Origin: Flavobacterium nitrogenifigens
GTDB taxonomy: Bacteria; Bacteroidota; Bacteroidia; Flavobacteriales; Flavobacteriaceae
DNA length: 64,000 bases
Assembly (NCBI RefSeq): GCF_003254565.1
Contig: NZ_QJRI01000171.1
Coordinates: 1-64,000 of the forward strand
Direction: 5' to 3'
In this document: in pieces, positions 17,610-27,136 of the stretch
Layout: each line of letters starts with the position of its first letter
How positions within the stretch are numbered: position 1 is the first letter of the stretch
Made by a program: the position numbers and the translations under genes
Notes under the pieces: model-generated
Told to the model about the DNA's origin: nothing
The model's database searches: none
The model's input: the letters and a program-made list of their open reading frames with translations, nothing else

Positions 17610-18053
17610 TCATGTGCCGGACATGCCTGCAATTCCAACCTCGCCCTTGTCTCCTTTATCTCCTTTAAGGCTGTTGATAAAATCAGTAACCGGTTTTCCT
17701 TCATTACCAGGAATTTCTGTCCAAACCTCATACGCCGATTTTCCATCTTTTCCTGTAGTACCATCCCCCGCTGCAGCGATTCTATTCCATCTGTTATCAT
17801 ACCAGTAATAGTAACCTGGTGTTATCAAAGAATTATTTGTAGTATTAAATACCAATAAACTTTCTTTAGCATTCTTAATCGTGACATTATCTGTCAGACT
17901 TGTTAAAGGAACATTTGGTATTAAAACACCTTTATTCTGTGCACTAACATCCAATTGAGCAGACGAATGTGGTGTTTTCGTACCAACACCTACTTGTGAA
18001 TAAGCTGAATAAGATGCTAAAACAACAAATAAAGGGAGTAATCTATTTTTCAT
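17610..18053 (-). CDS. Secreted protein with short collagen-like tail
   Basis: A 147-residue protein with a signal peptide (MKNRLLPLFVVLASYSAYSQ) and a head domain ending in PGYYYWYDNRWNRIAAAGDG. The head is close to that of the repeat protein at 1-1692. A linker (WTEIPGNEGKPVTDFINSLK) leads to only four collagen-like triplets (GDKGDKGEVGIA) and an abrupt end GMSGT. Relatives usually carry much longer structural tails, so this may be a degraded or shortened copy, though the frame is intact. A surface or structural role is inferred from the architecture. Confidence 0.75.
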   Translation of the reverse strand: MKNRLLPLFVVLASYSAYSQVGVGTKTPHSSAQLDVSAQNKGVLIPNVPLTSLTDNVTIKNAKESLLVFNTTNNSLITPGYYYWYDNRWNRIAAAGDGTTGKDGKSAYEVWTEIPGNEGKPVTDFINSLKGDKGDKGEVGIAGMSGT

Positions 18054-19255
18054 AACCTTAATTTATTTTGTTTTTTAATTATTTCATTAAGTATTTAAAA
18101 TTCAATCATCTAGATTTGATGATGCAAAGTTCTTTCGAAAATAGATTTCAAAATACCCGTAGAAGTTTTAAAAATTATAAATTAAGGTATATATGAAAAA
18201 ATAAAATCATAACTAACATAAAAACAATACTTTACCAAATAAAAAAAATAAATTCTATCTAAAATTGCTTGTTAGAAGCCCATAAAAAAAAGTGCTCATA
18301 TTATCTTTCTTTTATATCATACAGATATACTTGGAATACAAAAAAATAGTTTTTTAGTTGATTCTTCTGTAGAAGAATAGTTAATCTATACATTACATTT
18401 TACAATAGCAATTTTACTTCTTGAACATAAAAAAAGGAGAGAAGCTAAAGTTCTCTCCTTTTATTAAGGCTTATAAAAAAGTAAAAAGAAATCTGAGAAT
18501 TTCACAACCAGATTATTATTCTACATGTGCAAATATCTTACAAACAAAACATTCACGCTATCACTAAAAGTTTTTAAAATTACATTTTAAGACAAACTCC
18601 ATTTAACTATTATTTTGATATACGAATGATAGATTATAAAATGCTTCTTTTCTTCAATATCGCTTAAATTCAAATTTTCGATTTTAAATTGTGTTTAAAA
18701 ACACCTATTATTTTATCAGTACTCCTAATAATTAAAAGTTGAATTCAAATTATAATCTAATCAGGAAATTAACCAGAAACTATTATGAATGAATAAATAA
18801 ACATACCATTAATGAATGAATCTATTAATCACTAGATCTAGTATCATAAAAAAAAACTAATTAATAGTTGATAGCTTATATAAGGAATAGCATTTTTTTA
18901 CGCCGAACAGCTTAAATTGATATTCTCTAGGGATGAAAATAAAACCTTGAAGGAAAAGCAAACTACTCTAAACTTATATATATACGAAGTACAGCATTAT
19001 CAGAAAATCAAATGGATGCGCAATCAAATGAGATTTTCTTCCTAGATATAAATATTGCCTAGCAGAAGATTTCATTTGTTTTTAAAAGATGGATGAACTC
19101 CACTGGTTGTGGTTAAAATTTAAATCGTGCTGCTTGAGATTTTAGCACATAGAAACATACCCACTAAAACTATAGGAACTGCTTCTGAATGTTGAAAATA
19201 ATTATACGCAAGAGCAAAAAGTGAAATAATTCTCGCTGTTCACTTTTAAAACATT
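18054..19255. other. 1.2-kb region without a recognisable gene
   Basis: AT-rich DNA with stops in all frames. It holds one good hairpin at 18432-18463 (AAAGGAGAGAA paired with TTCTCTCCTTT, flanked by A and T runs) that looks like a terminator with no gene beside it. A fragment near 19144 (GCACATAGAAACATA) resembles the arms of the repeat at 59473-59608. It may be a decayed gene region, but I can identify no remnant. Confidence 0.5.
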
Positions 19256-19999
19256 TTACTTAATTCCGTTTTTAAGATTCTTTAAAGAAACATCTTTTGA
19301 AAGCTTAATTTGGTTAATTACAATTTCAGCAATTTTATTGGCTCCTAATAATGAAAGGTGCGTATCATCAGCTTTATCTTTATCGTAAAAGCCATTCTCT
19401 CCTGCTTTAAAATGAAGATGAAGTTGTTTTGATTTTTCTGGTCCGTAAGATTGCTCCAATAACTCGGTATAATATTCTAAATCTATAAATGGCACATTGT
19501 ATTCTTGTGCCACCAATCGAGTTTCTAGAGGATAATCGCCGTGCGTTGGTACCAAAACGCCTTTTTCGTTAAAGTTGCGTCTTGAAATAGAGGTTAGCAG
19601 TATTGGAATAGCGCCTTTTTCTCTACTTTCTTTTACAAACCGAATAAGATTGTATCTGTAAGCTGTATGCGGATTTGTATAACGTGTTGAGTCTTCTATT
19701 TTCTGGTCATTATGTCCGAATTCTATAAAGACGTAATCTCCTTTTTTAAGTTTGCTGTAAATAGAATCCCATCGTTTTTCGTTGATAAAGCTTCTAGTAC
19801 TTCGTCCGTTGACAGCTTTGTTGATGACTGTTATGTTTTCGTTGAAAAATGGTTGCAATACCTGCGCCCAGCCATGTTCTGGATTTTTGTCGGGATCTTT
19901 TTTATTTGCCATTGTAGAGTCGCCTATACAGTATAGGGATGTTTTTTGTGCAAAACAAGCCGATGTGATTAGTAGTGTTAGGATGATGTATTTTTTCAT
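19256..19999 (-). CDS. SGNH rhamnogalacturonan acetylesterase (CE12-like)
   Basis: A 247-residue exported esterase. ATG 19999 gives a signal peptide (MKKYIILTLLITSACFAQ); a longer frame to 20176 reads through a dispersed repeat and is rejected. The SGNH blocks are CIGDSTMAN (nucleophile Ser), NGRSTRSF (Gly), EFGHNDQK (Asn) and DDTHLS (Asp and His). This pattern is that of rhamnogalacturonan acetylesterases, which remove acetyl groups from pectin backbones so that lyases and hydrolases can act. It lies downstream of a GH28 gene on the same strand, with a repeat-filled gap of about 290 bp. Confidence 0.9.
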   Translation of the reverse strand: MKKYIILTLLITSACFAQKTSLYCIGDSTMANKKDPDKNPEHGWAQVLQPFFNENITVINKAVNGRSTRSFINEKRWDSIYSKLKKGDYVFIEFGHNDQKIEDSTRYTNPHTAYRYNLIRFVKESREKGAIPILLTSISRRNFNEKGVLVPTHGDYPLETRLVAQEYNVPFIDLEYYTELLEQSYGPEKSKQLHLHFKAGENGFYDKDKADDTHLSLLGANKIAEIVINQIKLSKDVSLKNLKNGIK

Positions 20000-20023
20000 T
20001 TTCTTTTGTTGTTTATTTTTTTT

Positions 20024-20286
20024 ACCGCAAAGCACGCTAAGGTTTACGCAAAGTTCGCTAAGTTTATTTTTATATTTTTTGTCAAAGAGAACACAAAGCT
20101 TTGTCGATTCTCTTTGTGTAGACGCACTGCAGTGCGTCTCTACGGAAAAACTTTGCGAACTTTGCCTCCTATACAAAAACTTTGTGCACTTTGCGCATTC
20201 TTTGTGTGCTTTGCGTTAAAAAATTAACCGCAAAGTAGACGCACTGAAGTGCGTCTCTACAGAAAACCTTTATCACTTTGCGGTAA
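20024..20286. repeat. Composite palindromic repeats with nested GACGCACT module
   Basis: Two CCGCAAAG-family elements in tandem: about 20024-20219 and 20225-20286. The inner 26-bp module GTAGACGCACTGCAGTGCG plus TCTCTAC appears in both (20119 and 20235). The same module is found again at 38213, apart from the CCGCAAAG family, so modules move or exchange between repeat families. The region fills the GH28-CE12 gap. Confidence 0.85.
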
Positions 20287-20290
20287 AAAA

Positions 20291-21646
20291 TTAATGTTTA
20301 GAAACTGCTGTAGGCACTGTCGATCGTTGTCCTATAAACACATCTGTCATCAGGACATTTTCAGCATTTTCGTTTGAGAGCGCGTTTTTCGCTTCTTTGA
20401 TTTCTATATTTTTTAATGATATGTTTTTAATTTTTTTGTCTGCGAATCCTTGTATTACAATTCCTGATTCTGATGCTTTGTTACAGGTAATATTCGAGAA
20501 ATATATATTTGATATATCCGATTGATATCCTTTGCCTTCTCCGTGATAATTTGCTGTTATATACAAACAATCTTCTACTTGATCCAATTGAATGTTGTTA
20601 ACAAATATATTTTTAATATAGCCTCCACGATCGGCATTGGTTTTTAAATAAATGCCTCTCTTTAAATATCCTGCTGTTTTACAGTTTTCTACAAAAACAT
20701 TTTGAACTCCGGCCGACATTTCACTACCGATTACTACGCCGTGAAGTCCTTTAAAATTGCAGTTTCGTATTACGATGTTTTCACTTGGCGTTGCTGTATT
20801 GGCTCTTCCTTCATGGTCTCTTCCCGCTTTTATCGCGACATTATCATCTCCGTTATTAAAAGTCACATTTTCAATCAAAACATCTTTTGCATATTCTGGA
20901 TCGATTCCGTCATTGTTGTGATTTAGCGATTTATAGCTTATTCCGCGAATGGTTATGCTTTGCGATTTTAATAAATGAAGACACCAGAATGGCGAATTTT
21001 CGATTCGGATATTCTCAACCAAAATGTTCTTGCAATTCAAAAACTGAATCATCTGTGGTCTTAAAAAATAACCTTCTCCAAATTTTCTTTCTTCAATTGG
21101 ACTATTATTATGATTCATGTCACGGCTTCTATTCTTGCCTTCGTTTTCTTTTGCTTTAAAAGTTTTCCAAGTTTTTCCCCCTTCTCCGTCTATTGTTCCT
21201 TCGTCTGAAATTGCAATATTAGTACAGTTATTGGCATAAATAAGCGGACTGTAATTGTACAGCATTGTGCCTTCCCAACTTGTTAAAACCATTGGAAGAT
21301 AATCTTTTGGATTATCGCTGAATTTTATTTTGGCACCTTTTTCTATCTTCAAATTGACATTGCTTACAAAGTGAATTGGACCGTTTATTTTATAAATCCC
21401 TTTGGGCACAATTATAGTTCCGCCGTTGTTCTTCTTGCACAATGCCATTGCTTTATCAAAAGCTTTTTTATTGTCTGAAACAGAATCTCCCTTTGCTCCT
21501 AGTTTCATCACATTGATTTGAAAAGAAGGAATTTCAGGAAGTTTTATGTTCTTTACAATAGAATCGACTTTTGCTGAAGGAAAATCTCCGCTTTGTGCAA
21601 AACACATACTAGACAGGAGTATTAAGTACAAATACTTTAGATTCAT
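20291..21646 (-). CDS. GH28 polygalacturonase (first copy)
   Basis: A 451-residue exported right-handed beta-helix enzyme. The signal peptide ends near SSMCFAQ. The GH28 active-site motifs are all present: NNDGID (residues 244-249), GDD (266-268), the HG of LHGVVIGSE (302-303) and RGIYLK (330-335). It hydrolyses alpha-1,4 galacturonosyl bonds in homogalacturonan, or alternating bonds in rhamnogalacturonan; the exact specificity cannot be read here. It resembles the second GH28 at 35227. It is probably periplasmic, acting on oligosaccharides imported by the SusC/SusD pair. Confidence 0.93.
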   Translation of the reverse strand: MNLKYLYLILLSSMCFAQSGDFPSAKVDSIVKNIKLPEIPSFQINVMKLGAKGDSVSDNKKAFDKAMALCKKNNGGTIIVPKGIYKINGPIHFVSNVNLKIEKGAKIKFSDNPKDYLPMVLTSWEGTMLYNYSPLIYANNCTNIAISDEGTIDGEGGKTWKTFKAKENEGKNRSRDMNHNNSPIEERKFGEGYFLRPQMIQFLNCKNILVENIRIENSPFWCLHLLKSQSITIRGISYKSLNHNNDGIDPEYAKDVLIENVTFNNGDDNVAIKAGRDHEGRANTATPSENIVIRNCNFKGLHGVVIGSEMSAGVQNVFVENCKTAGYLKRGIYLKTNADRGGYIKNIFVNNIQLDQVEDCLYITANYHGEGKGYQSDISNIYFSNITCNKASESGIVIQGFADKKIKNISLKNIEIKEAKNALSNENAENVLMTDVFIGQRSTVPTAVSKH

Positions 21647-21670
21647 TTTTTTAAATATTGAGTTTTTTTT

Positions 21671-21815
21671 GATTTCACGCAGATTATGCTGATTTTAGTT
21701 GATTTGCGCAGATTTAATTCTAAAAAAATCTTTTTAATCTGCTTTGATCTTTTTATCCCGATAGCCATCGGGAGCCTGAAAATTTTACTCTCGCAGATTT
21801 AACAGATTATGCAGA
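21671..21815. repeat. Dispersed GCAGATT-type repeat with inner CCCGATAG module
   Basis: Multiple CGCAGATT and AGATTATGC blocks in both orientations surround an inner hairpin CCCGATAGCCATCGGGA (21757-21773). The same inner hairpin, with one base change, occurs inside two CCGCAAAG-family elements at 58553 and 60596. Confidence 0.75.
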
Positions 21816-21866
21816 TTTTTTTTTTCATTTGTTTTTGTATGCCGTCATTTTTAGCTTTTAGTCGTA

Positions 21867-21912
21867 GTCGCAGTATTCAGTACAAACTGTGACAGTGACT
21901 GAATACCGCGAC
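21867..21912. repeat. Hairpin immediately after the PL10-CE8 stop
   Basis: GTCGCAGTATTCAGT (21867-21881) faces ACTGAATACCGCGAC (21898-21912) with one mismatch. There is no T run on the minus strand, so it is not a classic terminator; it could protect the 3' end of the mRNA. Confidence 0.6.
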
Positions 21913-23913
21913 TTACTTCAAGTACCAATTTGCGATTTTATCTTTAAGAATATTTTCTATCGAATATTGTGCTGCTTCTTTCTTTGAAAGCTGATACGAC
22001 CATTTTACTCTTTTTGCTGGCTGAAATCCTTCGCCTGTGCAATTGTATTCGGCATAAAGGGCATTTTTTTCTGCTTCGGGTTTTGACCAGTTTTCCCAAC
22101 CTTCTGGTTTAATCTGTGCTCCCATTTCGCAGTTAATAAAAACGGTTTTGGCATAAATACGCCACGGTCTTCCTAAATATACTTCTTTTGCTTCTGGATT
22201 TGCTGTGAGTTTACAGTTTTTAAAAACGAATCCAAACTGGGTTCCTTCTGAAGTGGAAGCTGCTGTGATATAGGAACTTTTGATGCTGTGAATAGTGCAG
22301 TTCTCAAATAAAGCTGTTGCACCACCAAATATAAAATCGGTTGTTCCTTCTATGTAACAATCTTTAAAATATTGTTTGGCTTCTTTTCCAGATAAATATA
22401 ATGTATCCTGATTTCCTAAAAGATTACAGTTTGTTATTTTGGCTCGATTTGCTGTAACTGACAATGCAATAGCCTGTCCGCGTTCTCCAGAAGTATTTTT
22501 AATGGTTAAATTGGATGCCGAAAAATCATCTCCTTCAACCAAAAGCGTATAGGTATAAAAGGTGCTGTTTCTTCCCAGAGCAATTTTCGAAAAACTATCA
22601 TCAAAGGTAATGATGGTGTTTTCCTTGCTTTCTCCCTGTAAAACTACATGAGTGTTCCATTCGGGAATTCTAACTTTTTCGTTATAAATTCCGTTCTTAA
22701 CAAATATGATTACTTTCTCGTACGGAAAGGCTGGAGTTGCATATACGGCATCTTGAATTTTGGTATAATCTCCCGAACCATCTTGTGCTACGGTAATATA
22801 ATTGACATTTTTCTTTTCGGCGGCACCTACTTTCGTTCCATTTTTAACCGCCCAGTCTGGAAATTTTTTCAAAACTTCTTGTGGTGCATCCGAATACCAA
22901 GAATAGCCATTTCTTCTTTCTGATCCAATTTGGTCTAATGATTTTTTTCTAATTCCATCACGGTCACAAAAGAAAGGCTCATTGGTTTCTAAATCCATAA
23001 ATCTTGCCCAAATTGGTTTAGCATTTGCTGTTGGAATCATTTTTTTATCGACAATTTTCCCAGCATCATTTAAAACTCTTTTTTCTTCTAAATTGGTGAT
23101 TTTTGTTTTTTCAAACCAAGTTACAGCGCTTTTTACAGCTGTTACAATTTCTCTTGAAGGCTTATCAATAGACATTAAAAGCAATACTATTTTTGCCGAT
23201 TCGTAACCGCTTAGCGAAGCCAATTCAAAAGCTCTTGCATTTGCAGGAGCCAGCGTAACTTCATCATGCTGTGCGCACCATGCGGTCAAAACTCCATTTT
23301 GTTTGTATTGTGTTTTTAAGATGCAGTCAATTCCTTTGTCAAATGACTTTTTGCATTTTTCTACAGTTTCTTTTGATGCTTTAATGCTAAAATAATCCGA
23401 TTCGTCTGCTACGGCTTTTATGACATTCATAATATTCACCATCGAATCGTCATTGTAGGTAATGTGCGTATAATAGCCTTTTTTTAACGGATAAAACTGC
23501 GGCCAACCGCCATTTGCATATTGCGCTTCTAGTAGATAATTTAAACCTTTTAAGAAAGATTCTCGATAACGCTCGTCTTTTACCTGCGCATACATTCTAG
23601 ACATAAACAGCATTTCCTGACACGTTGCTCCGTTGTCTGTTGTCGTTTCTACGGCAGTTTTTTTGAGTGCAATTAAATCTTTTTTCTGCTTTTCAGTCAA
23701 CTCATCTTGCATCTGAATATTTTTTGGCCAGCCTCCAATGTCTCTTTGGTAGAGCAGTACATTTTCGGCTATTCTTTTTGCATCTGCTGTTGTAAACCAA
23801 GCGGCATCACTCTTACGAATAATGTCAGGCCATCTTTTATAAGTGGTTTGAGCATGAATTCCAATGCTTAAAAATAGAATAAGCATTAAAGCTGTTTTTT
23901 TTAATTGCATCAT
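21913..23913 (-). CDS. Pectate lyase (PL10) fused to pectin methylesterase (CE8)
   Basis: A 666-residue exported two-domain enzyme. Residues about 25-345 form a PL10 alpha/alpha barrel (TTDNGATCQEMLFM near 91-104, YANGGWPQFYPL near 132-143, YNDDSMVNIM near 153-162). Residues about 370-640 form a CE8 beta-helix with GNQDTLY (500-506), TDFIFG (525-530) and YLGRPWR (579-585). The esterase removes methyl groups and the lyase then cuts the demethylated homogalacturonan by beta-elimination. This gives unsaturated oligogalacturonides for GH105 and KduI/KduD. Fusing the two steps couples them on one chain. Confidence 0.95.
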   Translation of the reverse strand: MMQLKKTALMLILFLSIGIHAQTTYKRWPDIIRKSDAAWFTTADAKRIAENVLLYQRDIGGWPKNIQMQDELTEKQKKDLIALKKTAVETTTDNGATCQEMLFMSRMYAQVKDERYRESFLKGLNYLLEAQYANGGWPQFYPLKKGYYTHITYNDDSMVNIMNVIKAVADESDYFSIKASKETVEKCKKSFDKGIDCILKTQYKQNGVLTAWCAQHDEVTLAPANARAFELASLSGYESAKIVLLLMSIDKPSREIVTAVKSAVTWFEKTKITNLEEKRVLNDAGKIVDKKMIPTANAKPIWARFMDLETNEPFFCDRDGIRKKSLDQIGSERRNGYSWYSDAPQEVLKKFPDWAVKNGTKVGAAEKKNVNYITVAQDGSGDYTKIQDAVYATPAFPYEKVIIFVKNGIYNEKVRIPEWNTHVVLQGESKENTIITFDDSFSKIALGRNSTFYTYTLLVEGDDFSASNLTIKNTSGERGQAIALSVTANRAKITNCNLLGNQDTLYLSGKEAKQYFKDCYIEGTTDFIFGGATALFENCTIHSIKSSYITAASTSEGTQFGFVFKNCKLTANPEAKEVYLGRPWRIYAKTVFINCEMGAQIKPEGWENWSKPEAEKNALYAEYNCTGEGFQPAKRVKWSYQLSKKEAAQYSIENILKDKIANWYLK

Positions 23914-24152
23914 TTAATCGTTTTTTAATGCTTTTATTGTAAGGAACTATTTTTGTCTTCTAAAAGTGAAAAATTAGCTCATTTTCAACCATACTGTAAG
24001 AAAAATCATTTGAACACATATTTAAGAAATCTTTTTCTTATAAAATATGCTTGATATTGCTTTTTAAATTTAATACAGCACAATCAAATTATAGAAGCCA
24101 CTTTTTTGAAAAAAAATAAAAAATTTCCTTTTTTCTCCTTTTTTGCACTTTT

Positions 24153-25742
24153 TTATTTCGTGATTCTAAACCAATCTACCTCTACATTTCCAGAATCATT
24201 TTTTATTTCTTCGCCCAAAGCGAAAAGTCCAACTTTGGCACCAATCCATCTTCCTTCTCTAGATTTGAACTCATTTCCGATTGACTGATAATTTTTATCA
24301 TCTAAGCTGTAAAAGAAACTGCACATTCCGTCTTTCTTAATTTGAACTCTCAGATAAATGGTATTGTTTTCAATTAAAACTGGTTTTGTTCCTGTTTCCG
24401 AAACGGTTTTATCAAAAGTTCCCGTTTTCTGATTCAAGTATAGTTTTCCATCAACATTTTTAAAACACAGAAAACTATAATCTAATCCCATTATAATCAA
24501 ACCTGTGGATTCGCCTTTTAGCCTCGAATTAAAAGTCAGTTTTGTTGTAGCGGTAAATTCTTCTGCGGGAAATTTTTGCAACAATAAATTTGGTGCATTA
24601 AAAATACTGGTTGTACTCGTGTTGCAAAATAAATTCAAGTATCCTAAACTCGTTGGAAATCCAAAATTGATTTGTTTATTGGCTTGCCATTGCCATTGCA
24701 GTCCCAGTTTAGGTTCATTAAACTCATCTGAAGTTGCTGGAACTTCTATCTGATATTTTTTAACGACATTTGGCTTTCTGTAAGTTGTTACTGGCTCACC
24801 AATTCCGTTTTTATCAAAATCTTCTCCCATAACTGGCCAATCGTTTACCCATTTCATTGGCTGGAGATGAACAATGCGTCCATAGGCTTCTTTATCTTGA
24901 AAATGAAAAAACCAGTCTTCTCCTGTCTGTGTCGTAACCCAAACACCTTGATGCGGACCATTTATTTTGGTCGAACCTTGTTCTAGAACCTTCTTTTTTT
25001 CATAAGGCCCGAAAACATTTTTCGATCTTAAAACCGTCTGCCATCCTGTTGGAACTCCGCCAGCTGGAGCAAAAATGTAGTAATATCCATTTCGCTTGTA
25101 AAATTTTGGCCCCTCAATGGTTTCTTCGCCCTTATGTCCGTCAATAACCATAACTTCGTCATTGTTCACAACTGTTCCTTCTGGATTCATCGTACATACG
25201 ACTAACAGACTTTTAATCTGCGCGCGACTTCCTGCAAAAGCATGAGTCAAATAAGCTTTCCCATCGGTATCCCAAAGCGGACTAGGATCGATCAATCCTT
25301 TTCCTGCTTTAACCAAAAGCGGTTCAGACCAAGGGCCTTCTGCTTTTTTTGCTTTTATCATATAAATTCCGAAATCGGGATCTGGATAATAAATATAAAA
25401 TTCGTTTTTATTAAACGTAATGCTTGGCGCCCAAACTCCGTTTCCGTGCTGTACTCTATCGTACGTTTCAAACGGTGGCTGTTTTACCAAAGCATGTCCG
25501 ATAATTTTCCAGTTTACCAAGTCTTTTGAATGTAAGATTGGCAAACCCGGAATACAGTTAAAAGATGAAGCTGTCATATAATAATCATCGCCTACGCGAA
25601 CAACATCTGGATCTGAATAATCGGCATGAATAACCGGATTGGTGTATGTTCCGTCTCCATTATCTGGCGTCCAGACTTGTGCGGTATTCTTTTGAAAAGG
25701 AATAATACAGAAGAGGAAAAGGATGATTCTTATATTTTTCAT
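24153..25742 (-). CDS. GH43 glycosidase with C-terminal beta-sandwich
   Basis: A 529-residue exported protein. The signal peptide ends near KNTAQ. The five-bladed propeller starts at YTNPVIHADYSDPDVV (catalytic base Asp), has LIDPSPLWDTDGKAYL in the middle (pKa-modulating Asp) and EETIEGPKFYKRNGYYY (general acid Glu). A concanavalin-like domain follows, about residues 335-529. The family includes alpha-L-arabinofuranosidases, beta-xylosidases and galactan-active enzymes. Here arabinan or galactan side chains of rhamnogalacturonan are the likely target. The subfamily cannot be fixed by eye. Confidence 0.92.
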   Translation of the reverse strand: MKNIRIILFLFCIIPFQKNTAQVWTPDNGDGTYTNPVIHADYSDPDVVRVGDDYYMTASSFNCIPGLPILHSKDLVNWKIIGHALVKQPPFETYDRVQHGNGVWAPSITFNKNEFYIYYPDPDFGIYMIKAKKAEGPWSEPLLVKAGKGLIDPSPLWDTDGKAYLTHAFAGSRAQIKSLLVVCTMNPEGTVVNNDEVMVIDGHKGEETIEGPKFYKRNGYYYIFAPAGGVPTGWQTVLRSKNVFGPYEKKKVLEQGSTKINGPHQGVWVTTQTGEDWFFHFQDKEAYGRIVHLQPMKWVNDWPVMGEDFDKNGIGEPVTTYRKPNVVKKYQIEVPATSDEFNEPKLGLQWQWQANKQINFGFPTSLGYLNLFCNTSTTSIFNAPNLLLQKFPAEEFTATTKLTFNSRLKGESTGLIIMGLDYSFLCFKNVDGKLYLNQKTGTFDKTVSETGTKPVLIENNTIYLRVQIKKDGMCSFFYSLDDKNYQSIGNEFKSREGRWIGAKVGLFALGEEIKNDSGNVEVDWFRITK

Positions 25743-25767
25743 TTTTAAACTATACTTTTTATTTAAA

Positions 25768-25794
25768 CCCGACAGGTTTTAAAAACCTGTCGGG
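25768..25794. repeat. Perfect CCCGACAGG palindrome between GH105 and GH43
   Basis: CCCGACAGGTTTT and its inverse form a stem of at least 12 bp with almost no loop. It lies in the spacer upstream of GH43 and is followed on the minus strand by an A/T-rich tract. It may be a weak terminator, an mRNA processing element or another dispersed repeat. A TTCGACTCCGCTCAG fragment of another repeat family lies next to it, near 25840. Confidence 0.7.
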
Positions 25795-25890
25795 TCTTAA
25801 ATTTGCTTTTCTTTGTGGAGTTTCTTTGCGATGCTTCGACTCCGCTCAGCAAGACAAAGCAGAACATTCATAACTCATAACTTCTAAAAA

Positions 25891-27114
25891 TTATCTGTTT
25901 AACTCAATAGCTGCCAAAATAAAAGGCCCTGTTGCTTTAGGATCGTTGTCTTTTTTTCTTTCGTTTACGTAATATTCGTAAGAACCATCACGGTATGGGT
26001 TTCCACCTAAACCTGCTACTTGACAGCAGTTTGTTAAAGTAATTCCGCCATCTTCATCCACTTTTTTGATTAAAATCGTTGTTAATCCGTCAAAAGCTTT
26101 GTTGGCTGCTTTTTTAAATTTAGCTGGCAAATAGCCTTTGTTTGCTCCTTTTGCATAAGCATACGCAAACATTGCAGATCCAGAAGCTTCTAAATAATTG
26201 TCTTTTTCTCCGCCTTTATCTGTAACCTGATACCATAAACCAGATTTGCTATCTTGAAATTTAAGTATCGCTTCAGAAGCATTGTTTAAATATTTAATCA
26301 ATTCTTTTCTTTTTGGATGATCTTTTGGCATATAATCTAAAACATCAACCAAAGCCATTACATACCAGCCTAAAGATCTAGACCAGAAGTTTGGAGAGTT
26401 TCCTGTTTCTTTATTTGCCCAAGGCATTTGCTTGCTTTCGTCCCAACCATGGTACAATAATCCAGTTTTAGGATCTGTTGCTTTAAGCTGAATCACTTCA
26501 AATTGTTTTGCGATATCGTCAAAACTTTTTCCATTTTCAAATCTAGCAGTGTATTCTGCATAGAATGGTTCGCCCATATATAAACCATCTAACCACATTT
26601 GGTTTGGATAGATTTGTTTGTGCCAGAATCCACCGCTTTGCGTTCTTGGCTGTTCTGTAAGTTGTTTGCGAATTAATTGTAACGCTTTTAAATATTTATC
26701 TTCTTTTGAATAATCATATACATTAAAAAGCAGACGACCTGGCAATACTAAATCAATATTGTATTTATCGAATTCGTATGTATTAATGCTTCCGTCAGCT
26801 TGAACTAAATTATCTACATAACCTCTGATGTAAGCTTTATATCTCGGATCTGGATTTTTTTTGTATAATTCTTCGATCGAATGCAATACTAAAGCATGAA
26901 CATAATCCCACTTTGGCTTTTTGGCATCGTCAATCATGTATGCTTCTGGATGACGTTTCATCAACGTTAAGGCCATTTTATCAGACCATTTCGCATTTTT
27001 ACCAATCACGATATCTTTTGCAGGTTCCTGCGAGGTTACTTTACAGCTCGTAATTGTCATAACAAAGACCATCAGAATCGACATGAAGTAACTATGCTTT
27101 CTATTATTTTTCAT
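25891..27114 (-). CDS. GH105 unsaturated rhamnogalacturonyl hydrolase, lipoprotein
   Basis: A 407-residue protein with a lipoprotein signal (TITSCK, Cys24). The alpha/alpha barrel carries the GH105 active-site Asp in NQMWLDGLYMGEPF (Asp176) and the FWHKQIYP lead-in. It removes the unsaturated uronic acid from oligosaccharides left by pectate or rhamnogalacturonan lyases. The product feeds KduI and KduD. It is a tandem paralogue of the gene at 27137-28357, sharing most motifs, but here the protein is membrane-anchored whereas the neighbour has an ordinary signal peptide. Confidence 0.93.
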   Translation of the reverse strand: MKNNRKHSYFMSILMVFVMTITSCKVTSQEPAKDIVIGKNAKWSDKMALTLMKRHPEAYMIDDAKKPKWDYVHALVLHSIEELYKKNPDPRYKAYIRGYVDNLVQADGSINTYEFDKYNIDLVLPGRLLFNVYDYSKEDKYLKALQLIRKQLTEQPRTQSGGFWHKQIYPNQMWLDGLYMGEPFYAEYTARFENGKSFDDIAKQFEVIQLKATDPKTGLLYHGWDESKQMPWANKETGNSPNFWSRSLGWYVMALVDVLDYMPKDHPKRKELIKYLNNASEAILKFQDSKSGLWYQVTDKGGEKDNYLEASGSAMFAYAYAKGANKGYLPAKFKKAANKAFDGLTTILIKKVDEDGGITLTNCCQVAGLGGNPYRDGSYEYYVNERKKDNDPKATGPFILAAIELNR

Positions 27115-27136
27115 TTCAACATATATTTAAATTCAA

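Noticed and set aside
17588-17800. N-terminal extension of the 127-residue protein
   Set aside because: It overlaps the collagen-tailed gene in another frame and has no family-like features; the ATG at 17587 fits the operon spacing.
20000-20176. 59-residue N-terminal extension of the CE12 esterase
   Set aside because: It reads through a dispersed palindromic repeat and precedes a perfect signal peptide starting at 19999.
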